A stretch of DNA of 33,186 bases, from assembly GCA_947588855.1 (NCBI GenBank), contig CANQBN010000006.1, positions 1-33,186 of the forward strand, in the 5' to 3' direction. Position 1 is the stretch's first letter, and the number at the start of each line of letters is the position of its first letter. The position numbers and the translations under genes were made by a program. Origin of the DNA: an uncultured Lachnospiraceae bacterium. Lineage in GTDB: Bacteria > Bacillota > Clostridia > Lachnospirales > Lachnospiraceae. The notes below the pieces were generated by a model that ran no database searches, was not told where the DNA came from, and saw nothing but the letters and a program-made list of their open reading frames with translations. Positions 1-7,821 of the stretch are shown one piece after another.

Positions 1-870
1 ATCCGGCTTTGCTCCCTCGCCCCTGGCACCAAACCTGCCGGATGCAAAAGGTGTGCTGCTGCTTACGCCGAAACCGTAAGGCCAGGCGTAACCGTCAAAA
101 ATTCCAATCCGGGCGGTCACCTGAAATGTATCGTCCTCCCAGACTTTTGCTGCAAGAATTCCATTTTTCAGAAGACGGGTCCGGTTCTCGTAGCTCCCAC
201 CGTAAAGTCCCGGCCGATTATACGCAGACGACAATTCCGCCAGGAGATATCCATGGCAGGACTTAATATCAATGGCATCAAACCCTGCCTCCCTGGCCAG
301 ACGGGCCGCCTGACCAAACTTTTCTTCCAGCGACTTCAGATAATCATCGCTGACAATGCAGGAATCATCCGCCGGACGCAGCTTCTCATATTCCGGATGG
401 CGGTACGCTATCATAGGGGCAGGCCTTCCGCCTGGATTGGAATACCTTCCGCTGTGGTTAGCCTGCATAATCAGGTATGGCTCAAAGCCGTTGGCCTTTC
501 GGCCTGCTTCCTTGATGGCTGCCGTAAATACCTTATAGGCTTCCAGGTTCTCCTCTGTCAGCATCAGCTGATGGGCGCTGGACCGTCCTTCCGGAACGAT
601 GGCAATGGCCTCAAACCAGATGACCGCGCTTTCCCCTACGGCCTCTCTTACATACCGCCGGGTGGTCAACTCCGATGGGGAACCATCCGGAAGGGAATCC
701 GCTCCCTCCATAGGCGCAATACCCATCCGGTTAGCCAGGGTTACGCTTCCCGCCTTCAGCGGCTGTGCCAGCACAGCCGTATCCTTTCCAAAAGGAATAT
801 GTACTCCCAACTCCGCAGCTTTCGCCTGAATTTCCTCTACACTCTTGTAATGAAATTTCTCGTGTACCAT
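1..870 (-). CDS. Old-yellow-enzyme family FMN oxidoreductase (3' end outside the window)
   Basis: The first 290 residues of a flavin-dependent NAD(P)H oxidoreductase of the OYE/NADH:flavin oxidoreductase family; the C-terminus lies beyond position 1. The TIM-barrel opening is recognisable near residues 35-60 (LAQPLKAGSVTLANRMGIAP). The family's central signature is near residues 206-232: HGYLL followed by NRPGLYGGSYENRTR, where OYE enzymes bind FMN and phosphate. It cannot be seen whether the 4Fe-4S and second flavin domains of the long 2,4-dienoyl-CoA reductase type follow. The ATG at 868-870 has an AAGGAAGG-type ribosome binding site. It is divergent from an AraC-type regulator, its likely controller. 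Substrate unknown; family assignment is firm. Confidence 0.85.
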   Translation of the reverse strand, partial: MVHEKFHYKSVEEIQAKAAELGVHIPFGKDTAVLAQPLKAGSVTLANRMGIAPMEGADSLPDGSPSELTTRRYVREAVGESAVIWFEAIAIVPEGRSSAHQLMLTEENLEAYKVFTAAIKEAGRKANGFEPYLIMQANHSGRYSNPGGRPAPMIAYRHPEYEKLRPADDSCIVSDDYLKSLEEKFGQAARLAREAGFDAIDIKSCHGYLLAELSSAYNRPGLYGGSYENRTRLLKNGILAAKVWEDDTFQVTARIGIFDGYAWPYGFGVSSSTPFASGRFGARGEGAKPD

Positions 871-894
871 AGTGTCCCCGCCTTCCTTTATGAT

Positions 895-923
895 TTGACT
901 CTGGTATTTATTTTGTATATAAT
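895..923 (+). promoter_or_regulatory. Sigma-A type promoter for the AraC-type regulator
   Basis: TTGACT at 895-900 and TATAAT at 918-923 are separated by exactly 17 bp. The predicted start is near 930, giving a leader of about 75 nt before the regulator gene. The -10 element lies inside an inverted repeat. Confidence 0.65.
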
Positions 924-928
924 ACAAA
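912..928. promoter_or_regulatory. Inverted repeat over the -10 box, candidate operator
   Basis: TTTGTAT - ATA - ATACAAA is a perfect 7-bp-arm inverted repeat centred in the divergent region and overlapping the plus-strand -10 box. GGTA and TACC flank it loosely. Its position suits autoregulation by the AraC-type protein, but its AT richness makes chance possible. Confidence 0.35.
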
Positions 929-1005
929 TACCTAATCATTGATTTTACGTTCGCATGAGGAAAATGGCGGTAATTTTTTCACCCGTCTCTTAGAAAGGAG
1001 AAGCC

Positions 1006-1851
1006 ATGCTCTGCACTCATATTCCTGCTGTCAGCTGTTTTTTCTCCAGCACTACGGAATCCGCTCATGTCGCCCCTACCGCTCACTTCGAATATCAGAT
1101 GATTCTCGTCACCGGCGGCAGAGCCAGACTAATCATCAATCAAAAAACCTATGCCTTGAAGACCAAATCCCTGATCTTCATCAGCCGCCTGGAGGCTCAC
1201 CGCTTCATCATTGACGAAATGCCCTACACCAGGTATGTCACTTCCATATCCAGCGAACTGATCATGTCCACAATAAAGGAGCCTGAGTTGATTTCCATCT
1301 TTATCCAGCATCCCCGGGATTTCTGCCACGTAATCACCCTGGAGGATTCCGTTTACGAGACTCTGCTTCCCCATTTTGCTGCACTGGAGCAGGAATATCA
1401 GGCGCAGAAGCAGTTCTTTACCGCCCGCAGTGCCGGACTGGTCACAGCAATTCTAATCGACCTGTACCGGACCTGCCCGGAATATTTTCCTATCCGGACG
1501 CCTGGCGGAATCGCTTCATCCGTGCTGAACGCCCAACACTATATCAGCGAACATTTTAACCGGAAACTCACGATTCAGGAAGCGGCCAGAGCTGCTTTCA
1601 TCAGCAGCCATGCTCTGTCTCTGGCCTTCAAAGATGTTACCGGCATTACATTCAAAGAATACCTGCTTCTCTTTCGCATCACGGAATCCAAAAAACTGCT
1701 TATCACCACCGACCTGCCGATTGATGAAATCGCCAGCCGCGTAGGCTATATCAATGTCAACAATTTCATCAAAATTTTCAAGGACCGGGAACATCTTACG
1801 CCTCTTCAGTACCGCAAACAGTTTTCCTCTCCGAACCTGCATTTATCTTAA
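1006..1851 (+). CDS. AraC/XylS-family transcriptional regulator
   Basis: A 281-residue regulator. Residues about 25-110 look like the N-terminal cupin-like sensor domain of the AraC family. Residues about 180-275 form the double helix-turn-helix: the first HTH lies around KLTIQEAARAAFISSHALSL and the second around DLPIDEIASRVGYINVNNF, ending with the typical HLTPLQYRK. The ATG follows AGAAAGGAG. It is divergent from the OYE-family oxidoreductase gene and probably controls it in response to a small molecule. The effector is unknown. No clear terminator was seen in the 65 bp after the stop. Confidence 0.9.
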   Translation: MLCTHIPAVSCFFSSTTESAHVAPTAHFEYQMILVTGGRARLIINQKTYALKTKSLIFISRLEAHRFIIDEMPYTRYVTSISSELIMSTIKEPELISIFIQHPRDFCHVITLEDSVYETLLPHFAALEQEYQAQKQFFTARSAGLVTAILIDLYRTCPEYFPIRTPGGIASSVLNAQHYISEHFNRKLTIQEAARAAFISSHALSLAFKDVTGITFKEYLLLFRITESKKLLITTDLPIDEIASRVGYINVNNFIKIFKDREHLTPLQYRKQFSSPNLHLS

Positions 1852-1916
1852 CACAGAAACGCAGGCGAAAACACTACTTTATCTTACTAAAAATATGCTT
1901 TTTATTACAATCCCTA

Positions 1917-2159
1917 TCACAGAAGCTCCGTACTTTCTTCAATTTCCACGGGAATCCGCAGATTGCGGACAATCTGATCATAGCAGTCCTCACACAGATC
2001 CATATGATGAACTTCTCCATCCTTCTCCGAGAAAAAATCCCAGGCATGATCAAGGCGAAGGGCTCCCTCCCGAAGGATTCCGTCCTTCACGATCAGCTTC
2101 TTGCCGCAGCCGTTACAAATTACAGTCTCTAATTCCCCATTACATGTGTACTTCCTCAT
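1917..2159 (-). CDS. Small Cys-rich (zinc-ribbon-like) protein of unknown function
   Basis: An 80-residue protein with two Cys pairs: CNGC at residues 15-18 and CEDC near residues 56-59. This arrangement could bind one zinc ion, as in rubredoxin-like or zinc-ribbon folds. The stretch between the pairs is mixed and charged, and no signal peptide or membrane segment is present. The ATG at 2157-2159 follows AGAAAGGTGAG. It is the last gene downstream of rimI on this strand but is separated by 218 bp carrying its own promoter and a structured leader, so it may be regulated separately. I do not recognise a named family. Confidence 0.7.
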   Translation of the reverse strand: MRKYTCNGELETVICNGCGKKLIVKDGILREGALRLDHAWDFFSEKDGEVHHMDLCEDCYDQIVRNLRIPVEIEESTELL

Positions 2160-2332
2160 CTTATTCTCACCTTTCTTTTATCCTTGTTCCCCGTGGACAG
2201 ATTTCCTCTTTTCCTTTAATATGCCGCGACACGGCCGACAAAGCCGCCGCGCGGCGGCCGGTCTTGGCTGCTCAAACCTCAAGATCCCGCCTGCGTCATA
2301 AAGAAAAGGATATCTGCCCCTCACAGATACCC
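2160..2332 (-). ncRNA. Candidate structured 5' leader or small RNA upstream of the Cys-rich protein
   Basis: Downstream of a promoter ending at 2337, the minus-strand RNA would start near 2330-2332 with a 9-bp hairpin (GGGTATCTG / CAGATATCC, 2308-2332, one G-U pair). Next comes a second helix around GGATCTTG / CAAGACC (one bulge). A GC-rich block follows: GCCGCCGCGCGGCGGC at 2243-2258 can fold on itself, or its GCCGCG part can pair with CGCGGC at 2223-2228. These pairings exclude each other. No U-run terminator precedes the gene. I could not match this to a known RNA class, so it is only a candidate. Confidence 0.4.
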
Positions 2333-2336
2333 TTAC

Positions 2337-2365
2337 ATTATAAATCGTTTCCTGTCGAATTTTAA
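2337..2365 (-). promoter_or_regulatory. Promoter for the structured leader and Cys-rich protein
   Basis: On the minus strand TTAAAA (2360-2365) and TATAAT (2337-2342) are 17 bp apart. The -10 is perfect and the -35 is weak. The site lies just past the rimI stop codon. Confidence 0.45.
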
Positions 2366-2377
2366 GTGGTAAATGTT

Positions 2378-2857
2378 TCATGCCCTCCGCAGCCACATGA
2401 TGACCGCGTCCTCCAAAGGATTGTGATAATATCCTTTTCTCCGGCCTTCCTCCGCAAATCCAAAGGATTCATACAGTTTCCGGGCCGCCATGTTGCTCTC
2501 GCGCACCTCCAGAGTCATATCCGTCACCCCTTCCGCAGCGGCAGATTTTTCCATCTTATCCATCAGTTTCCTGCCGATTCCCTGTCTCCGGAACCGGCTG
2601 TCCACGGCAATCCTTTCGATTTCACCTTCCCCGGCAATGATTCTCAAATTCGCATAACCGCAGATCTGACCGCCCATCTCCGCCACCCAAAATCGGTCAT
2701 ACCGTCCCTTTAATCCGTCTGCCAGCAGCTTCATGGACCAGGAATCGGAAAAACACTGGTTCTCCAACTGCCATACGGCTTCCAGATCGGCAGACGCCAT
2801 AGGGCGGACAGACACGGTCTCCAGCTCCGAATTCCTTCGGTCTGAATCCTTCATCAT
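2378..2857 (-). CDS. rimI: Ribosomal protein S18 alanine N-acetyltransferase RimI
   Basis: A 159-residue GNAT acetyltransferase, the usual RimI length plus a short N-terminal extension. The acetyl-CoA pyrophosphate-binding motif is RRQGIG at residues 90-95, followed by the conserved ESN.AARKLYE.FGF and YY near residue 143. RimI acetylates the N-terminal alanine of ribosomal protein S18. The gene follows tsaE and tsaB, the classical Firmicutes arrangement, which supports the assignment over other GNATs. Its ATG overlaps the tsaB stop (ATGA), so translation is probably coupled. A second ATG follows at once, so the exact start is uncertain by one codon. Confidence 0.92.
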   Translation of the reverse strand: MMKDSDRRNSELETVSVRPMASADLEAVWQLENQCFSDSWSMKLLADGLKGRYDRFWVAEMGGQICGYANLRIIAGEGEIERIAVDSRFRRQGIGRKLMDKMEKSAAAEGVTDMTLEVRESNMAARKLYESFGFAEEGRRKGYYHNPLEDAVIMWLRRA

Positions 2858-3720
2858 TCTGTCATTGTACCCCCATTCTGTTCATCGGTCGCAGCTGCCT
2901 TCATTTGCTCTTCTCTCTCACGTTCAGCCTGGGATTTTCTCAAATAATTCACGTTAAATTCCGCCGCCGTCACGGTTTTGCCCTGCTTCACATATTCCAG
3001 CCCCAGGGCCGCTACCGACGCCGCACGCTGACAATTGTTCTGGGCCGGCGCAAAGGAAAACGGCACTTCCATATACTCCCCAATCTGCTTTTCATACACT
3101 GGCACGCCGTCGCCGAGAAATGTAACCGGCTGCCCCAATTCGTTCAGTTTCTCGATCAGCTCCAGAATATCCATGGCGCACTGATTCATAATAATCTCCG
3201 GCACACAGAATCCCGCTGTCTGCTCCGAAAGCTTCCGATCGATCCCGGCTGAGGCGTTTCGATCTGTTCCGACTGGAGTTCTTCGGTCCATTCCGGCTGA
3301 AAAATTTCGGTCTACACCGACATCCTTCCTGCCGCTTACCCGATATGCCCCCGTATACACCTGATTGCGCCGGGCATCCATGATGGGGCACACCAAATCC
3401 GCGCTGCCCCACAGATTACAGGCCAGAGCCTCCAGGGTAGGCACTTCCGCCAGCGGCTTGCCGAGGGCCAGTCCCAACCCTTTGGCCGTAGCCGCCCCGA
3501 TACGGAGACCGGTAAAGGAGCCGGGACCTGCAGCTGCAGCAATGGCATCCACCTCTCCCAAATCCATGCCCAGAACATTCATCATCTGTTCCAGCATGGG
3601 CAGAAGCGTCTGGGAATGGGTCTTTTTATAATTTACCGTAAACTCCGCCGTCAGCACATGGTCTGACACAACCGCCACAGATGCCACCAGCGATGAACTG
3701 TCGATTCCTAATACTTTCAT
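2854..3720 (-). CDS. tsaB: TsaB, t6A tRNA modification protein, with an octapeptide-repeat insertion
   Basis: A 288-residue ASKHA-fold protein that partners TsaD and TsaE in making N6-threonylcarbamoyladenosine at position 37 of ANN-decoding tRNAs. The N-terminus MKVLGIDSSS, the motif AAAAGPGSFTGLRIGAATAKG (residues about 61-81) and MDARRNQVYTG are diagnostic. It is longer than the usual 220-240 residues. Part of the excess is four tandem 8-residue repeats of the form G-x-D-R-x4 at residues 135-166. It lies 10 bp after tsaE and overlaps rimI by 4 bp. tsaD is not in the window. The family call is firm; the role of the insertion is unknown. Confidence 0.93.
   Translation of the reverse strand: MKVLGIDSSSLVASVAVVSDHVLTAEFTVNYKKTHSQTLLPMLEQMMNVLGMDLGEVDAIAAAAGPGSFTGLRIGAATAKGLGLALGKPLAEVPTLEALACNLWGSADLVCPIMDARRNQVYTGAYRVSGRKDVGVDRNFSAGMDRRTPVGTDRNASAGIDRKLSEQTAGFCVPEIIMNQCAMDILELIEKLNELGQPVTFLGDGVPVYEKQIGEYMEVPFSFAPAQNNCQRAASVAALGLEYVKQGKTVTAAEFNVNYLRKSQAEREREEQMKAAATDEQNGGTMTE
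3223..3318 (-). repeat. Four tandem 24-bp repeats inside tsaB
   Basis: Four units of exactly 24 bp (3295-3318, 3271-3294, 3247-3270, 3223-3246) encode GVDRNFSA, GMDRRTPV, GTDRNASA and GIDRKLSE. The common core is GG...GA(C/T)CG(A/G)A. The units have diverged at the DNA level but keep length and frame. Confidence 0.85.
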
Positions 3721-3730
3721 GAATCCTCCG

Positions 3731-4198
3731 CTACATCTCTATTGAAATTTTCCGATAATCAAATCCCTTATCCAGGTTCTTCTCAATCTTCACCCGGACC
3801 GCTTCCTCCGGCAAAATCTCCCGGATCAGTTCCGACCACTCGATCAGGCATACGCCGTCTCCGTAAAAATAGTCCTCATAACCAATCTCGTCCATCTCCT
3901 CCACGTCCCCGATTCGGTACACGTCAAAATGATAGAAGGGCAGGCGGCCCTCCTCATACTGCTGGATGATCGTAAATGTAGGGCTGTTCACCGGTTCCGC
4001 AATTCCCAGTCCTGCCGCAAATCCCTGGGCGAAGACCGTCTTTCCCACACCCAGATCTCCATCCAGACAGTAGACCTGACCGGCCGCGGCTTTTTCTCCT
4101 ATGGAACGGCCCAGCTCGTAGGTCTCCTGAGGAGACCGGGTCTCCAGAATCCGGCTTCCAAGATTGTCTTCCAAATAGTCCGTCACAGCCTTTTGCAC
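3731..4198 (-). CDS. tsaE: TsaE, t6A complex ATPase
   Basis: A 155-residue P-loop protein that drives the TsaB-TsaD-TsaE complex for t6A synthesis. The Walker A motif GDLGVGKT is at residues 47-54; F.QG (56-59) and NSPTFTI...YEEG...YHFDVYRI follow as in the family. The first codon is GTG at 4196-4198, overlapping the end of the YcxB-like gene by 16 bp. A second GTG four codons on is also possible. It is directly upstream of tsaB, so the two are co-transcribed. Confidence 0.94.
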   Translation of the reverse strand: MQKAVTDYLEDNLGSRILETRSPQETYELGRSIGEKAAAGQVYCLDGDLGVGKTVFAQGFAAGLGIAEPVNSPTFTIIQQYEEGRLPFYHFDVYRIGDVEEMDEIGYEDYFYGDGVCLIEWSELIREILPEEAVRVKIEKNLDKGFDYRKISIEM

Positions 4199-4689
4199 CT
4201 CTCTTCAGGCAGATGTCCCTTCAGGTAATCCCGCAGTTCCTGTCTTCGGTCTCCCACTACCCGGTCCGGCAGAAGGTATGCGTGAATCCGGTCCGTGTAG
4301 ACAATCAGTTCTCCCGGAATATGCTTTGCCTGACTGACCCGGTCCCACTCCAGTTCCAGCTCCTCTTCCGCCTGCTCGATCAGCAGTCCTTCCTCGCGGA
4401 ATGTAATCGTAAGGGGTTCCCGTACCGCCCGGCTCATAGACTGCCGCCTGGCTTTCAGCAGAAGAAGAGACGGCTGAATCACGGAAAACATACAGGCGCA
4501 CACCACCAGCAGAAACCGCTGAGGCAGCAGAAGATCCTCTCCCTGGAAAAACAGCAGATAAATCGGTACCACTGTGAACAGCAGATTGAACACACCCATA
4601 TAGCTTTTGTTGGCATGATACATGGAAAACCTCCACAAATCTCCTGTCTCCATGCGGACATGGAATTTCAGTTCTTTCTTCTCACTCAT
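4183..4689 (-). CDS. YcxB-like two-helix membrane protein
   Basis: A 168-residue protein with two hydrophobic helices near residues 31-49 and 58-78. A soluble C-terminal half contains an I.FREEGLLIEQAEEELELEWDRV segment typical of YcxB-like (PH-like) proteins. The length fits that family. Its function is not established. The ATG has a GGAGGAG ribosome binding site, and the gene overlaps tsaE by 16 bp, so it belongs to the tsaE-tsaB-rimI transcript. The family assignment rests on overall architecture and is moderate. Confidence 0.7.
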   Translation of the reverse strand: MSEKKELKFHVRMETGDLWRFSMYHANKSYMGVFNLLFTVVPIYLLFFQGEDLLLPQRFLLVVCACMFSVIQPSLLLLKARRQSMSRAVREPLTITFREEGLLIEQAEEELELEWDRVSQAKHIPGELIVYTDRIHAYLLPDRVVGDRRQELRDYLKGHLPEERCKRL

Positions 4690-4796
4690 GTGCTATTCTC
4701 CTCCATTGTACCGGCAGCTTTCTTCCGAAAGCCATACTGCATTTTCCTGTCCCGCCGGAAGCCTCGCTGCACTTTTCTCTGCGCGCCGGAAATCAT
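4686..4796 (-). CDS. Possible 36-residue basic small ORF between tex and the YcxB-like gene
   Basis: An ATG at 4794-4796 opens 36 codons ending in TGA that overlaps the next gene's ATG (ATGA). The peptide is rich in Arg and Lys (QRKVQRGFRRDRK, FRKK). Only a weak GAGAAG lies upstream and no homology is recognised. The coupling geometry is suggestive, but a 111-bp open frame is easily due to chance. Confidence 0.2.
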   Translation of the reverse strand: MISGAQRKVQRGFRRDRKMQYGFRKKAAGTMEENST

Positions 4797-4808
4797 GCGG
4801 TTATCTTC

Positions 4809-6950
4809 TCACAATTTCATGGTCAGGGCAATCCTCTTCTTCGCCAGATCTACGCTCAGCACCTTTACTTCCACGATGTCACCGACGCTGACCACTTCCA
4901 TCGGATGTTTGATATATTTGTCCGACATCTGGGATATGTGGACAAGGCCATCCTGATGGACGCCGATATCCACAAACGCTCCGAAATCGATGACATTGCG
5001 GACTGTTCCCTTAAGAACCATGCCCGGCGTCAGATCCTTCATCTCCAGAATATCGCTTCTGAGAATGGGCTTGGGCATCTCATCTCTGGGATCCCTGGCC
5101 GGTTTCTCCAGTTCCTTCACAATATCCCGCAGAGTCATCTCGCCAATATCCAGTTCCTGGGCCAGCTTTTTGTAATCCAATACTTTCCGGCTGATGCCGG
5201 GAAGGCCGCCCTTCACAATATCTTCCGGCTGATAGCCCAGTCGTTTCAAAAGCTGCTCAGCCGCTCCATAGCTTTCCGGGTGAACTGAGGTAGCATCCAG
5301 CGGATTTTTTCCTCCCTGAATCCGCATGAATCCGGCGCACTGCTCATAGGCCTTGGGGCCAAGCTTGGCCACCTTAAGAAGCTGGGCACGACTTCGGAAC
5401 GCGCCGTTTTCCTCCCGGTAGGCCACAATGTTCTTCGCCAGAGCCTTGCTGATGCCGGACACATACTCCAGAAGCGGGGCAGACGCTGTGTTCAAATCCA
5501 CGCCCACTTTATTCACACAATCCTCCACCACAGCCTGAAGAGCCGTGCTCAGCTTTTTCTGGTTCATGTCATGCTGATACTGACCCACGCCGATGGATCT
5601 GGGATCGATCTTCACCAGTTCCGCCAGCGGGTCCTGAAGCCTTCTGGCAATGGAAGCGGCGCTTCGCTGTCCCACATCAAACTGAGGGAATTCCTCTGTC
5701 GCCAGCTTGCTGGCAGAATACACGGAAGCTCCGGCCTCATTGACAATCACATACTGAACCTTCTCCGGAATTTCTTTTAAAAATTCTACAATCACCTGTT
5801 CCGACTCCCTGGAGGCTGTGCCGTTGCCCACGGAAATCAACGTGATATGATATTTTTTAATCAGTTTCTTCAAGGTCTCCTTCGCCTCACGGACTTTAAA
5901 CTGAGGAGCCGTCGGATAAATCACCACTGTATCCAACACCTTGCCGGTGGCATCCACCACCGCCAGCTTACAGCCGGTTCGAAAGGCCGGATCCCAGCCC
6001 AGAACCACATTGCCCACAATAGGCGGCTGCATCAGAAGCTGTTCCAGATTCCTGCCAAAGACCTTGATCGCCCCGTCCTCCGCCTTCTCCGTCAGATCAT
6101 TGCGAATCTCCCGCTCGATGGATGGCGCAATCAGACGGCTGTAACTGTCCGCCGCCACTTCCTTCAATACCGGTGTGGTATAGGGGTTGTCGCGGATGAT
6201 CACCTGCTTCTCCAGATACCGGAGAATCTGCTCCTCCGGAGCCGCAATCTTCACTGTCAGGAATTTCTCTTCCTCGCCCCGGTTCAGAGCCAGAATCCTG
6301 TGACCGGCCGCTTTACGGATCGTCTCCTCATACTGATAGTACATCTCATAGACCGACTCTGCCTTGGGATCTTTAGCCTCCGACTGAATGGTACCCTGAT
6401 TCATGGTAATATTACGGATATAGGTCCGGTAATCCGCTTCATCTGAGATCCGCTCCGCCAGAATATCCTTTGCCCCGGCAATCGCCTCTTCCGCAGACGC
6501 CACACCTTTCTCCTCCGATATGTAAGCTGCCGCCAGTACTTCCAGCGGTTCCTTCGTCATCTGGAGAGAAATCGCATCCGCCAACGGCCCCAGTCCCTTT
6601 TCCTGAGCGATGGTAGCCCGGGTTCTTCTCTTGGGCCGGTAAGGGCGATACAGATCATCCACAGCCACCAGAGTCATCGCTTCTTTGATCTGCTGTTCCA
6701 GTTCCGGAGTCAGCTTTCCCTGCTCTCCAATACTGGCCAGAACCTGCTCTTTCTTCTCCTCCAGATTTCGGAGATACCGAAGACGCTCATCCAGATTCCG
6801 CAGTACCTGATCATCCAGAGACCCGGTCACATCCTTCCGGTAGCGGGCAATAAAGGGAATGGTATTTCCCTCATCAATCAGTTTTACCGCCGCCTCCGCC
6901 TGTCCACGGCCGATTTTAAGCTCTTCCTGCAATACTTTGATAATATCCAT
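4809..6950 (-). CDS. tex: Tex-family S1 RNA-binding protein
   Basis: A 713-residue Tex protein, a conserved nucleic-acid-binding factor linked to transcription and tolerance of toxin expression. The N-terminal helical Tex domain begins MDIIKVLQEELKI and includes TIPFIARYRKDVTG. A YqgF-like RNase-H fold lies in the middle (GWDPAFRTGCKLAVVD). Helix-hairpin-helix motifs follow (NTASAPLLEYVSGI), and a C-terminal S1 domain occupies about residues 634-713. I chose the ATG at 6948-6950, preceded by GGGAG, because the family starts here; a frame open a further 27 codons upstream lacks family character. It ends 119 bp before the YcxB-like gene. Confidence 0.93.
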   Translation of the reverse strand: MDIIKVLQEELKIGRGQAEAAVKLIDEGNTIPFIARYRKDVTGSLDDQVLRNLDERLRYLRNLEEKKEQVLASIGEQGKLTPELEQQIKEAMTLVAVDDLYRPYRPKRRTRATIAQEKGLGPLADAISLQMTKEPLEVLAAAYISEEKGVASAEEAIAGAKDILAERISDEADYRTYIRNITMNQGTIQSEAKDPKAESVYEMYYQYEETIRKAAGHRILALNRGEEEKFLTVKIAAPEEQILRYLEKQVIIRDNPYTTPVLKEVAADSYSRLIAPSIEREIRNDLTEKAEDGAIKVFGRNLEQLLMQPPIVGNVVLGWDPAFRTGCKLAVVDATGKVLDTVVIYPTAPQFKVREAKETLKKLIKKYHITLISVGNGTASRESEQVIVEFLKEIPEKVQYVIVNEAGASVYSASKLATEEFPQFDVGQRSAASIARRLQDPLAELVKIDPRSIGVGQYQHDMNQKKLSTALQAVVEDCVNKVGVDLNTASAPLLEYVSGISKALAKNIVAYREENGAFRSRAQLLKVAKLGPKAYEQCAGFMRIQGGKNPLDATSVHPESYGAAEQLLKRLGYQPEDIVKGGLPGISRKVLDYKKLAQELDIGEMTLRDIVKELEKPARDPRDEMPKPILRSDILEMKDLTPGMVLKGTVRNVIDFGAFVDIGVHQDGLVHISQMSDKYIKHPMEVVSVGDIVEVKVLSVDLAKKRIALTMKL

Positions 6951-7101
6951 AAATTCTCCCGTCAGTGACACGCTGCCGTCGTCACCGCTGATTACAAATA
7001 AACTGTAACAATCATTATATAGCGAATCCACCTTTGCGTCTAGACAGTAAAAAAAATTTGTGATAGGATTATAACAATATAATAATACGGAGGATAACGG
7101 T

Positions 7102-7821
7102 ATGGACGATTACAGAGAATCGGGACAAACCCCGGATAACCAGAATAGAGATAACCATCAAAACAACGGACTTCAGCCACCGCAGGACAATTCCGGCTGG
7201 CAGAACCCGCAGCAGCCCCAGGATAATTCCGGTTGGCAGAATCCTCAGCCCCAGGACAACTCCGGATGGCAGAATCCTCAGCCCCAGAACAACATCGGCT
7301 GGCAAAATTCCGGTCCCCAAAACGGGCAGCAGAACTGGCAGAACAGCCAGAATAACGGCTGGCAGCCGCCTCAACAGCAGAACGGCTGGCAACAGCAGAA
7401 TAACTGGCAGCAGAGCAATCCCCAGAACAACTGGCAGTCTCAGCAGAACTGGCAGCAGAATCAATACCAGCAGTACAATCAGCCATATAATCAGCCAAAA
7501 GAGTCCAATGGCCTGGCCCTGGCTTCCATGATCGTCGGCATTTTGGCATTAGTAAGCTGCTGCTGCAGCCCTCTGGTCCAATTCCCTCTGGCAGTGACGG
7601 CCATTGTTCTGATGATCCTGTCAAAGAAGGGTAAACCATTAAACGGTTTTGCCATCGCCGGATTGATCATGGCCATTTTCGCCATTCTCATGAGCATAGC
7701 CATGACCCTGCTGATTGGTCTTTTCAACAGTCCGGAATACAGGAAGATTATTAACAGCCCGGAGTATCAGCAGTTTTACGAGGATATTTACGAATCTATC
7801 TATGACTCGCAAAATCAGTAA
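7102..7821 (+). CDS. Gln/Asn/Trp-repeat membrane protein with DUF4190 domain
   Basis: A 239-residue protein. Residues 1-130 are low-complexity Gln/Asn with regularly spaced Trp: three near-identical PQDNSGWQNPQ units (residues about 27-60), a fourth variant, then looser NNGWQ and NNWQ units. Residues about 136-210 form the DUF4190 core: SNGLALASMIVGILALVSCCC, a hydrophobic helix, KKGKPLNGFAIAGLIMAIFAI and a second helix. The tail repeats NSPEY twice (209-223). The repeat half is probably cytosolic and disordered, anchored by the helices. The ATG follows GGAGG by 8 bp. Function unknown. The stop region overlaps the convergent DUF2752 gene by 7 bp. Confidence 0.85.
   Translation: MDDYRESGQTPDNQNRDNHQNNGLQPPQDNSGWQNPQQPQDNSGWQNPQPQDNSGWQNPQPQNNIGWQNSGPQNGQQNWQNSQNNGWQPPQQQNGWQQQNNWQQSNPQNNWQSQQNWQQNQYQQYNQPYNQPKESNGLALASMIVGILALVSCCCSPLVQFPLAVTAIVLMILSKKGKPLNGFAIAGLIMAIFAILMSIAMTLLIGLFNSPEYRKIINSPEYQQFYEDIYESIYDSQNQ
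7170..7312 (+). repeat. Tandem repeats encoding NSGWQNPQ units
   Basis: Units of about 33-36 bp centred on codons for DNSGWQNPQ occur three times, followed by a diverged NIGWQNSG copy. The near-identity of the first three suggests recent expansion. Confidence 0.75.

Noticed and set aside
253-942. 229-codon plus-strand frame at the left edge
   Set aside because: Antisense to the OYE-family gene, whose minus-strand translation shows clear conserved motifs.
2178-2396. 72-codon minus-strand frame between rimI and the Cys-rich gene
   Set aside because: It overlaps the end of rimI, runs through the predicted promoter and hairpins, has no ribosome binding site, and its composition follows the GC-rich palindrome rather than a protein.
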